Positions 53,704-62,888 of a stretch of 64,000 nucleotides of DNA are shown here, piece by piece (position 1 is the stretch's first letter; each line of letters opens with the position of its first letter). The position numbers were made by a program, and so were the translations under genes. The stretch comes from Agrobacterium vitis (GTDB lineage Bacteria; Pseudomonadota; Alphaproteobacteria; Rhizobiales; Rhizobiaceae): assembly GCF_037039395.1 (NCBI RefSeq), contig NZ_CP146242.1:496001-560000 (forward strand), in the 5' to 3' direction. Below the pieces are notes generated by a model. The model was not told where the DNA came from and searched no databases. It was given only the letters and a program-made list of their open reading frames with translations.

Positions 53704-54834
53704 TTACAAAGCGCCGATGGATTTCAGCTTTTTCAGCACCGCCATATTCGGTTCACCGGTTTCCGGCAGGCGATAATGACGCTCGAAGTGGCGGATGGCA
53801 GCCTTGGTCTTGTCGCCAGCCACACCATCGACGCTGATATCGGTATAAGCGATATTGATCAGGCCGCGTTGGATATCCATGATCAGGCTTGCTTCCTCGC
53901 TTGCACCCGTTCCATTGACACCAGTCCCATTGGCACCAGTCGTGACAAGGCTGGCAGAGGCAACGGGTGCCTGTGGCACTGGCGCATTTGCTGTCGTCGC
54001 GGATTTGGCCAGCGCACCGGACTGGGTTTTGACCGTGGAGGCAGCGGCGGTCGATACCGGAGTTGCCGTGGGCAGCCGGGTGGGGTTGGGCCGCACAGGC
54101 GCGGACTGCGCGGTGGTGACGGTCTTTTCCGCATTGCGAATGGCAGCGGCCACGGGATCGATGGCATCATCCGCTGTCGCCGTGACTTGAACCGGCCGTT
54201 CCATAGGGCGCACTGGCGGCGCACTCGCCTTGGGGGGCGCAACGGCGGGTGATTTCTGATCGACGCTCAGCGCTGCCAGCAGGTCATCGCTGGGCGCACC
54301 GGTGACGGGCACGCCAATCCGCCGCTGATAGGCGCTGATCGCCGCATCGGTTCGAGGGCCCCGTTTGCCATCGGCGGCGCCATCGTAAAGCCCCAGGCGA
54401 ATGAGCTGCGCCTGAATGCCAGCGGTCAGCGGATCGGCGCCAGTATCCGTGGCCGGCAACACACCTGTTGCTGAACCAACGGCGCCGGGCGCTGGGCTGA
54501 CAGGGGTGTTTTCCGCTGTCTGGCGCTGAATACGGAACGTGGTGACGTCATCAGGGTCGGGTTTCAGGGGGTGGTTGCTGTTCAGCCCCAGCATGGCGGT
54601 AAAATCATGCGGATCGCGGGTGCGCAGGAAGGGAGACGGATGCCGGCCCGGCTGATACCAGAAAGCGTTGGCCGCAACGAAACCCATGACCACGACAAAG
54701 CCGACCGTGCTGGTGAACCGGGCTGGATTGCGCGCGCAGAGGCGCATGGACGCTTGAGCGGCCAGCAACAGAAAACCCGGCTCCTTGCGGGCCGGTTTTC
54801 TTTTATCAGGCGATTTTCGCTTTCGCGTCGTCAT
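53704..54834 (-). CDS. Peptidoglycan-binding domain membrane protein
   Basis: The 376-residue product has a basic cytoplasmic start and one membrane helix (about 43-60). Two PG_binding_1 domains follow (about 135-190, AQLIRLGLYDGAADGKRGPRTDAAISAYQRRIG; about 318-372, IQRGLINIAYTDISVDGVAGDKTKAAI), separated by a long Pro/Ala/Thr-rich linker. It should anchor to the cell wall from the inner membrane. It overlaps the histidine kinase gene by 29 bases. Confidence 0.9.
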   Translation of the reverse strand: MTTRKRKSPDKRKPARKEPGFLLLAAQASMRLCARNPARFTSTVGFVVVMGFVAANAFWYQPGRHPSPFLRTRDPHDFTAMLGLNSNHPLKPDPDDVTTFRIQRQTAENTPVSPAPGAVGSATGVLPATDTGADPLTAGIQAQLIRLGLYDGAADGKRGPRTDAAISAYQRRIGVPVTGAPSDDLLAALSVDQKSPAVAPPKASAPPVRPMERPVQVTATADDAIDPVAAAIRNAEKTVTTAQSAPVRPNPTRLPTATPVSTAAASTVKTQSGALAKSATTANAPVPQAPVASASLVTTGANGTGVNGTGASEEASLIMDIQRGLINIAYTDISVDGVAGDKTKAAIRHFERHYRLPETGEPNMAVLKKLKSIGAL

Positions 54835-56668
54835 TCACATCCTTTTGCTGGCCCATCCTTTGGCCCGGCTGCCCGCTACCCTGCCGTTCATGCGTTTGTC
54901 CTGCGCCCTCTTCAAAAGAGACCTCATCCATCTGGTGCTGCCGCGACGATTGGGCAATCCCCCAATCAAGCGCGCCCATATCAAGCGCTCCCGTGTCAAG
55001 CGCCCCTCTGTCACCAGCACCTCTATCGCCCGCTAAAGTCTCGCTCATTGAGCCGTCGAGCCTCTCGCGAGCAGGCTGCCTTTCACTGACGGGCAAGCGT
55101 GGCGGAAATTCGATCTGACGGCTTTCGCCTGTGGATTGAACCCGGGCAATGCCCGATCCGTCGATTGGCAGGGTGATGGAAACCACCGTCCCCTCCCCCT
55201 CACGGCTCGTCAACAGGAATGTGCCGCCATGCAGCGCAACGAGGCCCTTGACCAGCGACAGGCCCAGGCCAACGCCGTCGAATTTCCTGTTATAATCACT
55301 ATCGACCTGGACGAAAGGATGGCCGAGCAGAAGGATGCGATCCTGGGCAATACCAATACCCGTATCGCTGACAGAGATCACCAGATCCTTGCCGAAACGT
55401 GCCGCATCCACGGTAACAACGCCACCCGCCTCGGTAAATTTAATGGCGTTACCAACAAGATTGATCAGGATCTGGCGCACCGCGCGCGGATCGGCGGTCA
55501 GCTCGCTCACATCCCGGCCAATGCGACTGGTGAGCTTCACGCCCTTTTCCTGGGCCTGCAAGGCCAGCATGTTTTCACAATCGTGAATGGCCTGCGAAAG
55601 CGAGAACGGCTCCACCAGCAATTCGTAGCGCCCGGCCTCGATGCGGCACATGTCGAGCATGGTATTGACCACAGACAGAAGATGGCCGCCGGACTGGCGG
55701 ATCAACCGCACATATTCCCGGTGACGCTCATCTTCCATCCGGCCGAAATAATCGCCCATCAGAATATCGGAAAACCCGAGTATGGCATTCAGCGGCGTGC
55801 GCAATTCGTGGCTGACGGCGGCAAGAAAGCGCGATTTGGCTTCATTGGCCGTCTGTAGATCCGCATCGAGCTTGACCAGCCGCTGCGCCATCTGCTGTTG
55901 CTCGCGGCAATCCAGCATCTGCACGAAAATGCCTGCAATGCCACCGCGCTCGTCGCGGCGCACGGCCATGTCGAGGCCAACAGCCATCAGCGTGCCATCG
56001 GCAGCGTCGTCGCCCGCAGTTTCGCTATACTGACCTTCGCCGGTGTCGCCCTTAACGCCTTCAGGATGACCGGTCGGGCGGGCAAGCCGCAACTGCACAC
56101 GGCCAATATCCTCGCCCTGGCGCAAGGCATCAAAGGCACGCACGAAGGCGATACGGTCGGTGACATGCACCTGATCGATGAAGGGACGGCCGAGCGGATT
56201 GCGCAGGAACGGCAGGAAATCGCGGGCATCGCGCCCACCGACGGTCTCGACCCGCGCCTGGGCATCCAGGGTGAAAACCATGCCGGGAAACAGCGACAGA
56301 TCGATGGAAGCGCTCGTATCCAGGGAATGGCGGATGGCGGGCTGGCGAGCCGACAGACGCGCCAGCCACAGGGCGGCGACCACGGCGATCAGAAACAGGC
56401 CGGCAACAATGGCAACGCCGAGCGGCAGGGCAACGGCGACACCTTGAAAGAAGGAAAGGGTAAGGGGCACGAGGACCAGAGCTGGCAAGCAAGCCAGGAC
56501 GACGCAGCGTGCCGCCGCAACTTCGGCGCGAGACGGCGAGGCTTCCGCGCCGATGCGCGTCACCACCAGGGTCACGGCTTCGTTGAGAAGGGTCTTTGCC
56601 CGATCAGCGATTTTACTCAATACCAACACGCCAAATTTCCGCGATTTGCGGTCCTCTTTACCGACCAA
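54806..56668 (-). CDS. PleC/DivJ-like sensor histidine kinase with repeat tail
   Basis: The 620-residue kinase has two membrane helices (about 53-72 and 78-103) and a PAS-like region (about 130-270). The HisKA domain reads FLAAVSHELRTPLNAILGFSDILMG (His near 295), and a HATPase domain has DTGIGIAQD and GVGLGLSLVKG. The HisKA type is that of the PleC/DivJ/PdhS family of cell-cycle kinases. The last 110 residues are a polar tail with GALD/GDRG units. The exact member cannot be named from sequence alone. Confidence 0.85.
   Translation of the reverse strand: MVGKEDRKSRKFGVLVLSKIADRAKTLLNEAVTLVVTRIGAEASPSRAEVAAARCVVLACLPALVLVPLTLSFFQGVAVALPLGVAIVAGLFLIAVVAALWLARLSARQPAIRHSLDTSASIDLSLFPGMVFTLDAQARVETVGGRDARDFLPFLRNPLGRPFIDQVHVTDRIAFVRAFDALRQGEDIGRVQLRLARPTGHPEGVKGDTGEGQYSETAGDDAADGTLMAVGLDMAVRRDERGGIAGIFVQMLDCREQQQMAQRLVKLDADLQTANEAKSRFLAAVSHELRTPLNAILGFSDILMGDYFGRMEDERHREYVRLIRQSGGHLLSVVNTMLDMCRIEAGRYELLVEPFSLSQAIHDCENMLALQAQEKGVKLTSRIGRDVSELTADPRAVRQILINLVGNAIKFTEAGGVVTVDAARFGKDLVISVSDTGIGIAQDRILLLGHPFVQVDSDYNRKFDGVGLGLSLVKGLVALHGGTFLLTSREGEGTVVSITLPIDGSGIARVQSTGESRQIEFPPRLPVSERQPARERLDGSMSETLAGDRGAGDRGALDTGALDMGALDWGIAQSSRQHQMDEVSFEEGAGQTHERQGSGQPGQRMGQQKDVNDDAKAKIA
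54966..55025. repeat. Four 15-base repeats in the kinase tail
   Basis: Four in-frame 15-base units encode the GALD-type repeats in the C-terminal tail of the histidine kinase (roughly GDRGALDTGALDMGALD). The three right-hand neighbours of the first differ only in the last few bases. They are the second in-frame 15-base repeat tract in this window. Confidence 0.75.
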
Positions 56669-57099
56669 ACCATAGAGGTCGCCGCCTTAAGGAAAAGATA
56701 AAGGGAAAGCTGCAAAACCCGCCTAAACCGGTGTTTCCGTCTCGGAAAGGGACAAGGGCCGAAAGCTTTCGAAAACATGGTTAATGCGGCGTAAGCAACG
56801 GATTTTGCATGTTTTTCCGCATCCTGTTAATATCTATGGCGCTTGGCGGAATGAAAAAGCCCGGGAACAGAAGGGTTCTGCCGCAATTATGCTTAACCTC
56901 GGTCGTTAAACTTTGACTAGAATGTGGTTCAAATGCGGAAAGAACGCATTTTATGAAAATACGCAGAAAATCCGATTATGTTTTGCAAAGCGATATTTCC
57001 CCGCGAATCATAGTCTGTTTCGCAGCAGCCCGGCCATTCGACCGGCGCAACCGACGCGACAAACGAAAAAATGTCGCAGAACGAGACGGATGAGCGGTC
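56669..57099. promoter_or_regulatory. Divergent intergenic region between histidine kinase and DUF5330 genes
   Basis: No gene was recognised. The region must hold both divergent promoters. It contains a perfect 12-base palindrome CGAAAGCTTTCG (56760-56771) and a TTAAC-N7-GTTAA element (56893-56909), either of which could bind a regulator. Confidence 0.5.
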
Positions 57100-57564
57100 A
57101 TGTGGTTTCTGATCAAGGGAGCATTCTGGTTTACGCTGGTATTGGTCGCCCTGTCCTATCTGGGCGGCGCGCCGCGCGATGGATCGGCATCTGCACCGCA
57201 ATTCGAGCTGGCAAACGCCGTTTCGGCCGCATCTGGCGCCTATGATTACGTGTCCGGCCTCTGCGGCGAAAAGCCCGATGTCTGCGTAAAGGGCGGCCAG
57301 ACGCTCCAGGCCATCGGAATCCGGGCGCGTGAAGGTGCGCTGGTCGCTTATCAATTGCTTAACCGTCAGTTCGGCACCGGAGAGGATCATCAGGCCATCA
57401 GCGTCGATACAGCGCCCGCCCACGGCAGCGTCACGGAAGCGGCAATCGCCACCCCTGCCGCCGCCGGCGAAGACCATATGGTGACCGGTACGGTCTCTGC
57501 TGCTGGCAATGGCGTGCCCCTGACCATCACCGTTCCAAGACCAAGGCCGAAACCCGCAGGTTGA
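57100..57564 (+). CDS. DUF5330 domain protein
   Basis: The 154-residue product has an N-terminal membrane helix (MWFLIKGAFWFTLVLVALSYLG) and the DUF5330 core (YDYVSGLCGEKPDVCVKGGQTLQAIGIRAREGALVAYQLL) with a Cys pair, then a Pro-rich end. This rhizobial family is of unknown function; it is probably a periplasm-facing membrane protein. Confidence 0.9.
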   Translation: MWFLIKGAFWFTLVLVALSYLGGAPRDGSASAPQFELANAVSAASGAYDYVSGLCGEKPDVCVKGGQTLQAIGIRAREGALVAYQLLNRQFGTGEDHQAISVDTAPAHGSVTEAAIATPAAAGEDHMVTGTVSAAGNGVPLTITVPRPRPKPAG

Positions 57565-57689
57565 GTGATTTTTAACGGCGCAGCCGGTTCATTTCCGCAT
57601 GGGAAAGGCCTATATGGCCTCAAGCAGCCTCCAAAGCCATCACCGGAAGCCACCTAAAACACCCGAAAAACCGCCTGGATGACCCTCCC

Positions 57690-58103
57690 ATGACGCCCAT
57701 CGACCAGATTATCGACGACTTCGCCTATCTCGACGATTGGGAAGACCGCTACCGCTATGTGATCGAACTGGGCAAGGCACTGCCTGACCTGCCGGAAGAG
57801 CAGCGTATCGCTGAAAACAAGGTCAAGGGCTGCGCCAGCCAGGTCTGGCTGGTGACGAAGGCAGGTGAAGGTCCAGATCCGATCCTGACCTTCGAAGGCG
57901 ATTCCGATGCCCATATCGTCAAGGGCCTGGTCGCCATCGTGCTCTCAGCCTATTCCGGCAAGACCGCCTCTGAAGTCGCAGGCTTCAACGCCCTCGACCT
58001 GTTCGGCAAGCTCGGCCTGATCGAACACCTCTCCGCCCAACGCGCCAACGGCCTGCGCTCCATGGTAGAGCGGATCAGGGGCGAGGCTGTGGCGCGGGTC
58101 TGA
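57690..58103 (+). CDS. sufE: SufE-type cysteine desulfuration protein
   Basis: SufE accepts sulfur from the desulfurase SufS and passes it to the SufBCD iron-sulfur assembly complex. The 137-residue product has active-site Cys48 in IAENKVKGCASQVWL and the family core IIDDFAYLDDWEDRYRYVIELGKAL. The suf operon is not in the window, so this is a detached copy. Confidence 0.95.
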   Translation: MTPIDQIIDDFAYLDDWEDRYRYVIELGKALPDLPEEQRIAENKVKGCASQVWLVTKAGEGPDPILTFEGDSDAHIVKGLVAIVLSAYSGKTASEVAGFNALDLFGKLGLIEHLSAQRANGLRSMVERIRGEAVARV

Positions 58104-58180
58104 GAGGGCTGCCGGTGCTGCCAAGGCCATAAGAGCCGCCCCATCCGCTTGCCACTATCTTTGTTGCCGCATCATAAAAC

Positions 58181-58888
58181 TTATGCGGCTGGATTGGCCG
58201 ATGCGATTGCCAGTTCGAATTCCTCCGTCAGCGCGCCGACTGCGGAACGGATGATCATTGCCAGAATATCTTTCATCGTCTGCTCCCTGCGGTCCTCAGG
58301 TTGGAGGAAGAATGCCATTGTACCCTGGCCTGCCAGAACGTGCGAAATGGTAATCGAATGGGTGAAAAACAGCAGGGATGCATCCTGCCGGTGGACCAGT
58401 CCCAGGTCCATTCCTTCCAAGAGAAGCGGTACCGTCGCATCGTGAAAAGGATCGATCAGCGAGGCTTTCACCCGTTCCTGGCGCGGGCCTTCCTGAACCA
58501 TCTCCTGGAGAATGAACAGACCATAATCCGGCAGGTCGGCATTGAAGCAGATAAAGGCGGCATAGAAATCCGCCATTCTCTGAGAATAGGCCAAAGGGGC
58601 CACAGAAATGGCCTGCAAGGTGCTGATGCAGGGTGCTGCGCGCAGGTTCAGGCGTTCAAGGCATGCCTCCCATAGGGCGGCTTTTGAGCCGAAGTGATAA
58701 TTTGCCAGAGCAATATTGACCCCGGCCTGCCTTGCCAATTCCCGCAGATTGACCCCGTCAAAGCCCTGGCGGCCAAAAGCATGAATGGCTTTCGAGAGAA
58801 TTGCCTCACGGCCAACCTCTGCTCCCAACCGGGGCCTGCCGACCCGGGTCGGCTTTATCTTGGCTGGTGGTTCGTCGCTCATGGTCAT
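58181..58888 (-). CDS. TetR-family regulator
   Basis: The 235-residue protein has a TetR helix-turn-helix (IHAFGRQGFDGVNLRELARQAGVNIALANYHFGSKAALW) and a C-terminal half of the DUF1956/CerR-like type (LFILQEMVQEGPRQERVKASLIDPFHDATV). It diverges from the CocE-like hydrolase with about 250 bases between, so it may control that gene. Starts at 58888 or two codons later are both possible. Confidence 0.88.
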   Translation of the reverse strand: MTMSDEPPAKIKPTRVGRPRLGAEVGREAILSKAIHAFGRQGFDGVNLRELARQAGVNIALANYHFGSKAALWEACLERLNLRAAPCISTLQAISVAPLAYSQRMADFYAAFICFNADLPDYGLFILQEMVQEGPRQERVKASLIDPFHDATVPLLLEGMDLGLVHRQDASLLFFTHSITISHVLAGQGTMAFFLQPEDRREQTMKDILAMIIRSAVGALTEEFELAIASANPAA

Positions 58889-59140
58889 GTCTGCTTCATC
58901 GATAAGGCCATCGGCTGAACTTGTGCCTCCTGACCGAACAAGCCGTCAATGACGACAGGCAATAAAAAAATTAAACACCTGTTGTATTTTTATGCAAGTG
59001 GCGTAACGTCCGGTATTTCCTGACATGCGCAGAGAGCACGATGCAGGAAATGAATGTCAGTCACTGGGAGGAGGCTGGACCCTGAAGCCATGTCTTTTAT
59101 TGGCCAGCGAAAGCAAGACCGGTGCCAAATGGAGGAACAA

Positions 59141-60853
59141 ATGAATATTACCAAGGATTTAGACGGTATCGACGTTATTTTCAGAAAAGCGGTGGTCGAT
59201 GAGAGCTCCGCCAATTTTCGGGTGGATGAGCGTAGTTTCATTCTCAAGAAGGGCAGTACCCACCGCGAAGGCGGCATGCCGCTGAAGTCGGATGTGCTGG
59301 TGGAACGGGATGTGGCCGTGACGCTGCGCGACGGCGTGACGATCAGGGCGGATCTGTACCGTCCGGTCGAAGAAGGCCAATATCCGGCCATTATTGGCTG
59401 GAGTCCTTATGGCAAACGCGGTGGCATGTTGAACAACGATCTCTTCAGGCATCCGACACGCATGGATGTACCCGTTGAATGGGAGGATGGGCTCAACAAG
59501 TTCGAAGCCCCGACGCCCGCCTATTGGGTTGCCCATGGCTATGTGATCATCGCGCCGGACAGCCGCGGTGCCGGTAATTCTGAAGGCGACATCCACGCCT
59601 GGGGACGCCAGGAGCCGGAAGACGAATACGACCTGATCGAGTGGGCGGGCGAGCAAGCCTGGTCCAATGGCAAGATCGGCCTGACCGGCAATTCCATGCT
59701 GGCGATGTCGCAATGGTTCGTCGCTGCCATGCGCCCGCCGCATCTGGCCGCCATTGCCCCCTGGGAGGGGGCCTCCGACATCTACCGCGATACGGCCTGC
59801 CGCGGCGGTATTCCGGAATTCATCTTCTCGGAAGGCATATTCGGACGGCTGTGCGGCCACGGTCTGGTGGAAGACATTCCTGCCATGACGGCCAGCCATC
59901 CGCTTCTCGACGATTATTGGAAAACCAAGATCTCTGGCCTCGAAAACATTGATGTTCCCGCCTATGTGGTGGCCTCCTGGACAAATCTCCTGCACACGGG
60001 CGGCACATTTCGCGGCTGGTCATCGATTTCATCGACGGAAAAATGGCTGCGGGTCAACAATACCCATGAATGGACCGATTATTTCAACCCTGACAATGTC
60101 GATGATCTGCGCCGCTTCTTCGACCATTACTTGAAAAATATCGACAATGGCTGGGAGGCAACGCCGCGCGTGCGTCTTTCGGTGATGGACCCGGGCAACC
60201 GCGATACCGTCAACCGCAGCGAGGCCGCCTTCCCGCTCGAGCGTCAGGTGACAAAGGCGCTTCATCTCGCCCTGAAAGACGGCAAGCCGGTGCTGTCACA
60301 CGAAAGTCACGCTGAACCCGCCAGCCTTTCCTACGATGTCGCGGACAAAGAAGGCCTGGCCTTTTCCATCGTCCTCGACGAACTGACGGAACTGACCGGT
60401 TCCTTCAACCTGAAGCTCTGGGTGGAAGCGGACGGCAATGACGACATGGACCTGTTTGCCTTCGTCCGGAAACGCGACAAGTCCGGAACGGTGCGGGAAT
60501 GTAACGTGGTGACGGGCCGCACCCATGTCGGCCCCAATGGCCGCCTGCGCGTCTCGCTGCGCGCCACGGACCCGCAGCGCTCGACGGAACTTGAACCCTT
60601 CCTGCCCTTTGATAGCCCGAGCAAGCTGAAACCGGGGGAAATCGTGCCCGTCGAAATCGGCTTCTGGCCCTATGGCATCCGGTGGCAGCCGGGCGAAACA
60701 CTGGAACTGGTGATAACCGGAACCGACCTGCTGATCAGGCCGGAATTTCCACAATTGCCGCCGATTCCAACCCTCAACAAGGGCCGCCATATCATCCACT
60801 TCGGTGGGGAATACGGCTCGACACTGCTCGTGCCCTACATTCCCGGATCGTGA
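59141..60853 (+). CDS. CocE/NonD-type alpha/beta hydrolase
   Basis: The 570-residue serine hydrolase is of the peptidase S15/cocaine-esterase family. The N-terminal part has RADLYRPVEEGQYPAIIGWSPYGK, the nucleophile Ser185 in GLTGNSMLAMSQW, and a helical cap. The C-terminal part (from about 330) is the jelly-roll PepX_C domain. The ATG at 59141 has a clear GGAGG ribosome site, although open frame extends further upstream. These enzymes cleave esters or amides; the substrate is unknown. Confidence 0.9.
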   Translation: MNITKDLDGIDVIFRKAVVDESSANFRVDERSFILKKGSTHREGGMPLKSDVLVERDVAVTLRDGVTIRADLYRPVEEGQYPAIIGWSPYGKRGGMLNNDLFRHPTRMDVPVEWEDGLNKFEAPTPAYWVAHGYVIIAPDSRGAGNSEGDIHAWGRQEPEDEYDLIEWAGEQAWSNGKIGLTGNSMLAMSQWFVAAMRPPHLAAIAPWEGASDIYRDTACRGGIPEFIFSEGIFGRLCGHGLVEDIPAMTASHPLLDDYWKTKISGLENIDVPAYVVASWTNLLHTGGTFRGWSSISSTEKWLRVNNTHEWTDYFNPDNVDDLRRFFDHYLKNIDNGWEATPRVRLSVMDPGNRDTVNRSEAAFPLERQVTKALHLALKDGKPVLSHESHAEPASLSYDVADKEGLAFSIVLDELTELTGSFNLKLWVEADGNDDMDLFAFVRKRDKSGTVRECNVVTGRTHVGPNGRLRVSLRATDPQRSTELEPFLPFDSPSKLKPGEIVPVEIGFWPYGIRWQPGETLELVITGTDLLIRPEFPQLPPIPTLNKGRHIIHFGGEYGSTLLVPYIPGS

Positions 60854-60941
60854 ACAAAATAGCAGGATGGCCCGCCAGCCGGTCCGGCAAGAAGGCGGGG
60901 CTTTTCTTTGGCCCCGCCTTCCCAATCCTTGGCCCGCCTTC

Positions 60942-62885
60942 TCAATCCTTTGACAGCGCCGCCACCGGGTCGAGCCTTGATGCATTGCGGGCGGGCATGA
61001 AGCCGAAGACGAGGCCGATCAGGCAGGAGCAACTGAAGGCCGCCACCATGGACGTGGTGGAGTAGACCAGCTCGAAATCCGTGACCAGCATGCTGAAGAC
61101 AAAGCCGATCGACAAGGCAAAGCCGATGCCGAGCCCGCCGCCGATCAGGCAGACCAGCACCGCCTCGATCAGAAATTGCTGGAGAATATCCTGACGGCGC
61201 GCGCCGACCGCCATGCGCACGCCGATTTCGCTGACCCGTTCGGAAACCGACACCAGCATGATATTCATCACCCCGATACCGCCGACGATCAGCGAAATCA
61301 CCGCAATTGCCGCCACCAGCAACGTCAGGGTCTGGGCGGTGCTGACGATGGTCTTGCGGATATCGTCGGTGTTGAGAATGAAGAAGTCCGTTTCGCCGTG
61401 GCGGCCAGTAAGAAACGTGGTGACGGCACTTTCGGCCACGGAACTGTCGACGCTGTCATCGAGCCGGACCGTGATGCTGCGCAGCGACAGATCGCCGAGG
61501 AACCGGGTCTGGACGCTGCTATAGGGCAGATAGGCCTGAAGATTGGAGTTCGAGCCGAAGCCGCCCTGCTGGGCCTCGATGACGCCGACAATACGCACCG
61601 GCACATCGGTCAGAAACACCGTATGGCCAAGCGCCAAGGCCGGATCGTCGCCAAACAGTGCCTTTGCGGCATTCTGGTCGATCACCGCCTCCTGGGTCAT
61701 CGCAACGACGCTGGCGTGGTCGAACAGCCGCCCGGCCAGCAGCTTGGAGCCCTTGGCGGTGAAATACTGATCGCCGACGCCGTTGACCAGCACATTGGCC
61801 ACGGTGGCTCCATAGCGCACCGTGCCTGAGGTGGAAACGGTCGGGGTCACGGCAGAAACATAGGAGAGCCGCGCCAGGGCATCGGCATCGCCGACCTTCA
61901 GCGTGGTGATCTTTCCTGAGCGCGTATCTCCAAACCCTTTGCCCGGGAAAATCTCCAGCGTATTGGTGCCAAGCCCGTTGATATTGGAGAGCACTTTCTG
62001 CTGGGTGCCAGCCCCGAGCGCCACGACTGACACCACCGAGGCGATGCCGATGATAATGCCCAGCATGGTCAGGAAGGTTCGCAGCCGGTGCGAGGCCAGT
62101 GCGCGCACGGCCATCATGAAGGCTTCACCCAGCCGGTCGAGACCCGGGAAACGATGCGGTCGGGCCGAGGATGGCAGGGTATTTTCACGCACCAGCACCG
62201 GCTTGTCCTGGCGGCGGTCGGCGATAATCTCGCCATCGGCAATCTCGATCACGCGTTCCGCGCGCGCAGCAACGCCCGGATCGTGGGTGACGATGATGAT
62301 GGTGCGCCCCTCGGCATGCAATTCATCGAGAATGCGCAGCACTTCCTCGCCGCTATGCTTGTCGAGCGCGCCGGTCGGTTCGTCGGCCAGAATCACCTCG
62401 CCGCCATTGATCAGCGCGCGGGCGATGGACACCCGCTGCTGCTGACCACCGGACAATTGGCCCGGCCGGTGGCGCAGCCGTTCGCCCATGCCCAGCCGTT
62501 CCAGGATTTTGGTCGCCCGGCTGCGGCGATCCGAAGGCGAAATTCCGGCATAGATCGCTGGTACTTCCACATTACCAAGCGCCGTCAGATCCGACAGCAG
62601 GTTATAGCGCTGGAAGATGAAGCCGAAATGCTCGCGCCGGAGCGCCGACAGCGCATCGCTGTCCAGTTCGTCGGTGCGCTTGCCATCGATCTCATAGGTG
62701 CCGCGACTCGGCCGGTCGAGCAGGCCGAGAATATTCATCAGCGTCGATTTTCCCGAACCGGATGGCCCGATGATCGAGACCATTTCGCCACGGTTGATAT
62801 TGAGATTGACGCCCTTGAGGACAGCAACATCCTCTTCCCCGGAGCGATAGATGCGGGTGAGGTTCTTCAGCTCGAGCAGGGCCAT
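60942..62885 (-). CDS. macB: MacB-type ABC transporter, ATPase fused to permease
   Basis: The 647-residue protein has an ABC domain with Walker A (GPSGSGKST, about 40-48), signature LSGGQQQR and Walker B VILADEPTGALD. It is followed by a permease with the MacB periplasmic domain (about 300-520) and four membrane helices (one near 275, three at the end). It forms a tripartite export or mechanotransmission complex with MacA and an outer-membrane channel. It begins 3 bases after the adaptor gene. Confidence 0.93.
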   Translation of the reverse strand: MALLELKNLTRIYRSGEEDVAVLKGVNLNINRGEMVSIIGPSGSGKSTLMNILGLLDRPSRGTYEIDGKRTDELDSDALSALRREHFGFIFQRYNLLSDLTALGNVEVPAIYAGISPSDRRSRATKILERLGMGERLRHRPGQLSGGQQQRVSIARALINGGEVILADEPTGALDKHSGEEVLRILDELHAEGRTIIIVTHDPGVAARAERVIEIADGEIIADRRQDKPVLVRENTLPSSARPHRFPGLDRLGEAFMMAVRALASHRLRTFLTMLGIIIGIASVVSVVALGAGTQQKVLSNINGLGTNTLEIFPGKGFGDTRSGKITTLKVGDADALARLSYVSAVTPTVSTSGTVRYGATVANVLVNGVGDQYFTAKGSKLLAGRLFDHASVVAMTQEAVIDQNAAKALFGDDPALALGHTVFLTDVPVRIVGVIEAQQGGFGSNSNLQAYLPYSSVQTRFLGDLSLRSITVRLDDSVDSSVAESAVTTFLTGRHGETDFFILNTDDIRKTIVSTAQTLTLLVAAIAVISLIVGGIGVMNIMLVSVSERVSEIGVRMAVGARRQDILQQFLIEAVLVCLIGGGLGIGFALSIGFVFSMLVTDFELVYSTTSMVAAFSCSCLIGLVFGFMPARNASRLDPVAALSKD

Positions 62886-62888
62886 GGA

